Shown here: positions 59,051 to 64,000 of the stretch, one piece after another
Position numbering within the stretch: position 1 is the first letter of the stretch
Layout: the number at the start of each line of letters is the position of its first letter
Made by a program: the position numbers and the translations under genes
Origin: Symbiodinium kawagutii
Taxonomy: Eukaryota > Sar > Dinophyceae > Suessiales > Symbiodiniaceae
Direction of reading: 5' to 3'
NCBI GenBank assembly: GCA_009767595.1
Contig: VSDK01011186.1
Coordinates: forward strand, 93,648-157,647
Length of the DNA: 64,000 nt
Notes under the pieces: generated by a model
What the model saw: the letters and a program-made list of their open reading frames with translations, nothing else
What the model was told of the DNA's origin: nothing
The model's database searches: none

Positions 59051-62000
59051 CCGATGTAATTTCTATGTTGGGGTACCCATAGATTTGCCGGTGGAAACAA
59101 GGCTTCCCTTCAGATTTTTCCAGCAATCCACTAGGGGGATGACATGTCTCGATATCTCCTGGGTTGGTTAAAGCACACTTGGATTAGTTTGACTCAGCAG
59201 GGTCCCCAAGAATTGCTGGAAGTTCCCTGAGGCTAGATACAGATTTCGACCGCAGCAGCGCGCTGCTGCTGTATGAAAGAAATTGTTTATCTACATTTTT
59301 ATGGTGTTGAATGTCATGTTTTTTTCTGGTATAGAAATTGAAGTTGGGATATGAAATGATGAACACACAATATCATAGAATATCCCAAATATTCGTGGTG
59401 CTGGTGTATTCACCTACACGGTTGGATAATCTTACAGGTAAGTGTTGCAATTGTTCTAGTAAACATACCATACATGGAGTGTCTTGGTGTATGTTCAATT
59501 GAGTCGTCTTGAATTCTGGAAAGAACCACCTCCAGATTCGAACGGAAGATCTGCCAAATCTGGCAACGTCTGAGCTGCGATGGCTGACACAGTTCTCAAC
59601 TGGAATCTTGGATCATTGTTGCCCGAGGGAATCCCAACCATCCCAACATGATAAAGGAACCCCACCTATTGGTGGTTTCAAGCCTCGAAAAAGCAAGTGA
59701 AAGTGGTTCATTGATCATACCAATGGTGGAAAATATCACCAGATATCACCAGAACTATGGGAGTGGAGCCAGAAGTCACCAGCTATGGGAGCGGCTGGGA
59801 ACGGGTGGTGGCACCCCATGGCTGTGCACCTGCTACTTGGACAAGCCTCCGCCGCTGCGATCTTGCCCACCATCACGACGAAGCTGCTCAGCTGTCGGGC
59901 ACGGGCCACCAGGCGTAGCTCCTAAGGTGTCGCGGCTGATGCCAAGCGGCAACTCCTAGGGAACACCAACTGATGCTAGTGCACGTGCATATCAAGATCA
60001 CTCCATGTTCACAAATATCCTTGTTGGTTGGTAGGGGTGAGGGTCGGTCCCCCTTCAAAATAAAAAGATTTGATGGTACCCAACCAGAAAATAGAATAAA
60101 ATTGGGGTGACTGGGGTTCTTTGCAACTAGCTGAGAGTGTCAAGCCCTCATTGAAATAACCAAAAAATGAAATAAAACATCCTGGGGACTGACATTATTG
60201 GCCATCACCCAGATCGTCCGTGGATGGTTCTTTACCTGCGAAACTGGGTCGCTGTATCGGTAATTTCTTGCATTTTGTCTCTACATGGACTATCTGGGTC
60301 ACATGATCAGTATCCTGTCCATAATTACATTTGTGACCAGTACTTGCCACTATGAATCATGATACCTAATGACCCTATATAACCTACCATGATACCTAGC
60401 GACCTAATGTAAACATACCATCCTGTTTTCCACCTGGCCACGGCGCATGGCGCCTGCGGACCTGACGATCCACCATTGCTTTGGCATCAAATGGTCAGAA
60501 CATGACATGGTTCCATCACATGGGCATCAAACATGGGGGATACACTCCGGTGATCCAACATAGAGATTGGAAAATCACCATTTTTCTAGGGAAACCCTGA
60601 GAAATCAGCTATGACTGGTGGATTTTCCATTGCGGTGTTAGATCACCAAAGGGTACCCCACAATTGATTGGGAAATGAGATAAACCATTTTTGGTTGAGG
60701 ATCATGCTCCTTGAAATGGAAGATACCCCCAAGTTATGGTTGATTTATTACCATACATGGTTAATATTGTATGATTTGATTGATCCTCCGCTACAACTTA
60801 ATTCTTTAGTGGGTACATGGTAACCCTATCTAATCCTAAAAAATCCAAAAATCTAGATTAGTGGGTGTAAGCCACCCACTAACCAATCAAAAACCTCTTT
60901 GTTCAAAGTACGGATCATTGAATCTGAAACATCATGTCCTAACTATAGCCTATAACTCTTCAACAAATATGAAAACATTTCACCTCTTCCAGTGCTTGAA
61001 CTCTGGGACAACGGGGCCTGCTCTGGCTCACGGGCGAAGCGATGAAAAATGGCAGCATGGACAAAGTGTTCCCCCTGGAGCGTCACCGTGGCTGCTGAAC
61101 TCAATTGCACTCCTCGGCGGGGTCACCGTGGCTTGCAACTCGTTGGTGTCTCATCCTTAGCCGCCTTGATGAACAAGCCACTGCTTGATGTGGATAGAAC
61201 GAACGGGTGATGAATCTTCAGGACCGAAAAGGCTTACAGTAGGCTAGTCGGGTTTGATAATGACTGAGCTTGGTTTGATGATGGTTTACTGATGGAAAAA
61301 GCGATGCTCATCCCATTTTGTTCTATGGTTTCCACCATCCCTAGTGTGGCTCCAAGCAGGGTGGCGTTGCCCCTGCCAGGCATGATCATAGAAACAGTAC
61401 ATATAGATGGCTGCTTCTCAAAAAAGCGGATCCCAAAAAACAGATGGTTTACTGTTTACTATCAACAAACAAAAAATAAGGATGATTTGGGGGTACCCCT
61501 AATTTCAGAATCCACCATATATACCATTGTTGCATTCAACTTTTGCATCTCAAAATCACACTGTTATACATGTGCATGAAATGTTTTCTACAGACATATC
61601 CAAATGGATGTCGCACGTGTTTGCATTCAAATATGTAATCAGGCAAAAATATGGAGACCTAAAAAGGCAGGGAACAAACAATCTGCTGTATGTCCAAAAA
61701 TACGCTGTATCTTCCAATAGGCATGTTGGAGTATTAGGATGTACAGCATGTGTTGGACTTCCAAATACTATCAAAATACCGCCCGTATTTCCAACGTCAC
61801 ATGCCGTTGGGAGTCCACATGGTGAGGCACCTCCAACCCCACACCAGGGCTCTCATGGCCGGTGCCTGCGCACGATGGAGCGTGAAACTTCGAATGGCAT
61901 TGGATCCGGCTTCGATGCTGATGGTGCCTTCCTTGTGTCCGGCGTCGGTGAAGCAGGGGGGTGACTCCAAGAGTCCATGGTAGGAGATGCTATGATTAAT

Positions 62001-63557
62001 GATAAGGTGAATAAGCTGGTTAATGGTTGATCATATGGCCATGGGTCAATATTAACCAACCAATAATGGGTGGTAATACCCAACAATAATAGGGAAAACA
62101 ATGGTTAATGATGGGGAACCAGGGTTACGGGGTTTTGACCCACAGCCATATTTGATTATGGGGGATGATGAACCATGAAAATGAGGATATATCAGCTGAT
62201 ATGAGTCATGGCTTTGTGGAACGCTCTTCATAGCTTCGCTGGAAGAAAGCATGAGCATGTGTGCATCACCAAGCATTGGTAGCGTTTTCCCGAGCGAATC
62301 TCACCAGGTCGTGTAGAACTTGATTGCTTGATAACCCCCTTGCCAATTTTCAATCCAGGCTTTCTGAGGTCACTGGTTTCATCAATATCAACCCGCTGCT
62401 ATATTTCAACCCAGGCTTGATGATCCAGCCAATGACTGGGTTTCAAGCAAGCACTGCAAACCTGCGCTACGCACCGCTGCCAAGGTACTGGATGATGCTC
62501 AGGCCTCCGCACCGCATAGACGAACGGCTGCGGAGCATAGCTTTCACCTCGCTGCCCAATGGACCAGCGGCGGTCGGAAAGGGGTCATGGCACTTCACGA
62601 CGAAGAACCAAGGTCTTGGCCCCGAAACCAACACATATCTGGTTGGTGGTTTCAACCCCTGTAGATGAAATAGTCAACCAACACCAACCGTTTCTTAACG
62701 TTTCTTAATACTAGGGAAATTAGAAAATGCTTGAAACCACCGACCAGTATCAATCCGAATACATTCCACCAGCCTCAGTCAACACCGCAGGAGTCATGCA
62801 TGCACACAGCATACTGCCCAGGCACCAAAAAGCATGCGACCATGAAAGTCCATGTAGTCACCTTAGTGCCAAATTCACAGTTCGCTATGTTTGAGTTGCT
62901 GAGGGATTTGGGGCAAGCGTGCGGTTGGCTCAGGTTGGTTGATGAAAATTGGGGAAAACAATTGACCATGCAACGACTATGAATCATACGAAAAAAACAT
63001 GTTGATAGAGTGACCCTGCACATTGTCCAGTTGTTTGCTTTGGCTCTGAACATGTAAGTTTGCTAATGCCGCCTGGAGATAGCAACCACAGGTGCCACTA
63101 AACAACTAGAGCCATCATTCTGGGTATACCTTCGAAAATAGTTTGCCTCCCAAACACATAAGTCAACATATTGACATGCTTAAGATTTATACAATGATTT
63201 TTGTTCATGATATGTGGCAACTCTTCATCTAGAAGAAAGCAAATGACTGGTTATCTACCATCAACACCTGATACATACATGTCCATCGTGGTTTTGTTAC
63301 ATATTCACTCTTAGCCTGAAATCAATGAAAACATGATGCCCCCATCGATGTGATAGATGTGTTCCATCTATTGATGTAATAAATGTGTCTCTATAGCCAA
63401 GCAGAATTCCCATCAGAACCAGCAGCGAAGCTCCAGCTTTCCCACAGCCGCTCCACCGCCCAGGAACCAAAGTCGCTGCTTCTGATGCTTTTGCCCAGTG
63501 CAGTGGTGAGCTGCTGCCGCAGGAGGCCTGGGGGCGATGCCATCGCGATGCGTAGGG
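58977..63557 (-). CDS. Unidentified exon cluster, partial gene
   Basis: A run of GC-richer islands with protein-like minus-strand frames and plausible splice sites: 63420-63557, 62475-62551, about 61830-61931, about 61000-61074, 59837-59921 and 58977-59050. I do not recognise the product. The pieces are mostly Ala/Leu/Arg-rich amphipathic helices, which could suit a helical-repeat protein, but no repeat unit is clear. Phases between the exons are not resolved, so they may not all belong to one gene. The gene may start right of the window. It lies directly upstream of the ureohydrolase, in the same orientation, and some pieces could be N-terminal to it. Confidence 0.45.
59837..59921 (-). CDS. 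Unidentified exon
   Basis: Reads ELRLVARARQLSSFVVMVGK then IAAAEACP, with acceptor CTTAG before GAG and donor GTAGCA. Strongly helical composition. Confidence 0.55.
60541..60657. mobile_element. MITE-like element, family D
   Basis: Left ACTCCGGTGATCCAACATAG then GGAAAATCACC; right GGTGGATTTTCCATTGC then GGTGTTAGATCACC. Interior GGGAAACCCTGAGAAA. Confidence 0.8.
61000..61074 (-). CDS. Unidentified exon, approximate ends
   Basis: Reads GEHFVHAAIFHRFAREPEQA then PLSQ, after CTCCAG. Two minus frames are partly open; this one has the more protein-like composition. Confidence 0.4.
61401..61521. mobile_element. MITE-like element, family A
   Basis: Ends ATATAGATGGCTGCTTCTCA and TTCAGAATCCACCATATAT, with inner GGGGTACCCC on the right. 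A TGGTTTACTGTTTACTA core. Confidence 0.65.
61830..61931 (-). CDS. Unidentified exon, approximate ends
   Basis: The minus frame reads EGTISIEAGSNAIRSFTLHR then AQAPAMRALVWGW, after an ACAAG acceptor followed by G. The 3' end is not resolved. Confidence 0.45.
62032..62151. mobile_element. MITE-like element, family C
   Basis: Ends CATATGGCCATGGGTCAATA and GGGTTTTGACCCACAGCCATA. The ends and interior are well preserved. Confidence 0.85.
62475..62551 (-). CDS. Unidentified exon
   Basis: Reads EVKAMLRSRSSMRCGGLSII then QYLGS, between a GGCAG acceptor and a canonical GTGCGT donor. A plus-strand frame over the same bases is also open, but its boundaries are poorer. Confidence 0.5.
62639..62747. mobile_element. 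MITE-like element, family B
   Basis: Ends CTGGTTGGTGGTTTCAACC and GCTTGAAACCACCGACCAG, with inner CCCTGTAGATGAAA. Confidence 0.8.
63420..63557 (-). CDS. Unidentified exon, SWAVERLWESW
   Basis: Reads LRIAMASPPGLLRQQLTTAL, then GKSIRSSDFGSWAVERLWES, then WSFAA plus one base. The acceptor is CAAAG and the donor is GTTCTG. It is the most protein-like frame of the cluster. Not recognised. Confidence 0.55.
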
Positions 63558-63659
63558 CTTTGCCAAAATGGTTTAATGTGTCACCACATATGGATGTGTT
63601 TATTTATAGGGTTTATAACCATTGGTAGTAGTTGATAATAGGGGATAATAAGCAACAAT

Positions 63660-63850
63660 AGCAGGGGATATACCAGCTGTATGAGTTAATGAGGCTAACA
63701 ATAGTAGGGGATATACCAGCTGTATGAGTTAATGAGGCTAACAATAGTAGGGGATATACCAGCTGTATGAGTTAATGAGGCTAACAATAGTAGGGGATAT
63801 ACCAGCTGTATGAGTTAATGAGGCTAACAATAGTAGGGGATATACCAATT
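63660..63850. repeat. 43-bp tandem repeat, about four copies
   Basis: The unit starts GGGGATATACCAGCTGTATG and continues AGTTAATGAGGCTAACAATAG. Copies are almost identical, the last one diverges (CCAATTATATGAG), and the array abuts a family C inverted-repeat element. Confidence 0.92.
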
Positions 63851-63865
63851 ATATGAGTGTTTATA

Positions 63866-63991
63866 ATATGGCTATAGGTCAATACTAACCAACCAACCAA
63901 TCATGGGGATAAGTTCACCAACAATCATAGGGAAAACAATGGTTAATGATAGGTAAACCAAAAGTACGGGGTTTTGACCCACTGCCATATG
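63866..63991. mobile_element. MITE-like element, family C
   Basis: Ends ATATGGCTATAGGTCAATAC and GGTTTTGACCCACTGCCATAT. It follows directly after the 43-bp tandem array at the right edge of the window. Confidence 0.85.
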
Positions 63992-64000
63992 GCGGTTTTG

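Noticed and set aside
1..64000. CRISPR arrays, rRNA or tRNA genes, bacterial promoters and ribosome binding sites, spliced-leader genes
   Set aside because: None seen. Tandem repeats here lack CRISPR-type spacer structure, and the gene structure is eukaryotic.

Overview
Organism. The window looks like nuclear DNA of a dinoflagellate, probably a Symbiodiniaceae/Suessiales-type alga. This is an inference from gene structure, not from a marker gene. The coding sequence is cut into very short exons (29-166 nt) by introns of several hundred to several thousand bases. About two thirds of the introns I could resolve start with GT, but at least nine start with GC and four with GA. Almost all acceptors are AG followed by G. 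All recognisable genes lie on the minus strand. There is an interstitial TTTAGGG-type telomere tract, abundant trinucleotide microsatellites, and several families of about 70-240 bp elements with terminal inverted repeats. No long ORF in the window is a real gene; I built the genes by joining in-phase exons and checking each join against known family architecture.

Layout, in transcription order (right to left). (1) 58.98-63.56 kb: a cluster of protein-like minus-strand exons that I cannot identify; the gene may start beyond the right edge. (2) 45.59-56.65 kb: a ureohydrolase (agmatinase / guanidinobutyrase-like arginase superfamily) with all manganese-ligand motifs. (3) 23.30-45.31 kb: a 19-exon gene for a protein of unknown function, about 388 residues recovered and in frame from the first exon I see to the stop codon. 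Its first exon lies only 271 bp after the apparent ureohydrolase stop and needs an upstream splice donor, so the two may form one fused gene. (4) about 1.5-22.7 kb: a Shaker-type voltage-gated potassium channel with S1 to S6 rebuilt from about 14 exons, a TVGYGD filter, an unusually long S4 with nine basic residues at every third position, and an S6 without the PVP hinge. No T1 domain was found in the roughly 630 bp between it and the preceding gene.

Between exons the DNA is dominated by degenerate ATGGTT/AACCAT simple sequence, AT tracts, (GAT)n, (CAA)n and (GTT)n arrays, four families of inverted-repeat (MITE-like) elements called A-D below, and a complex module with a long perfect-looking hairpin at 53.06-53.83 kb. 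I saw no rRNA, tRNA, CRISPR array or bacterial-type operon signal.

The genes have no evident metabolic link (guanidino-compound hydrolysis, an unknown cytosolic protein, a membrane channel). Their common orientation fits the unidirectional gene blocks known from dinoflagellates. Exon boundaries are predictions; cDNA would settle them.
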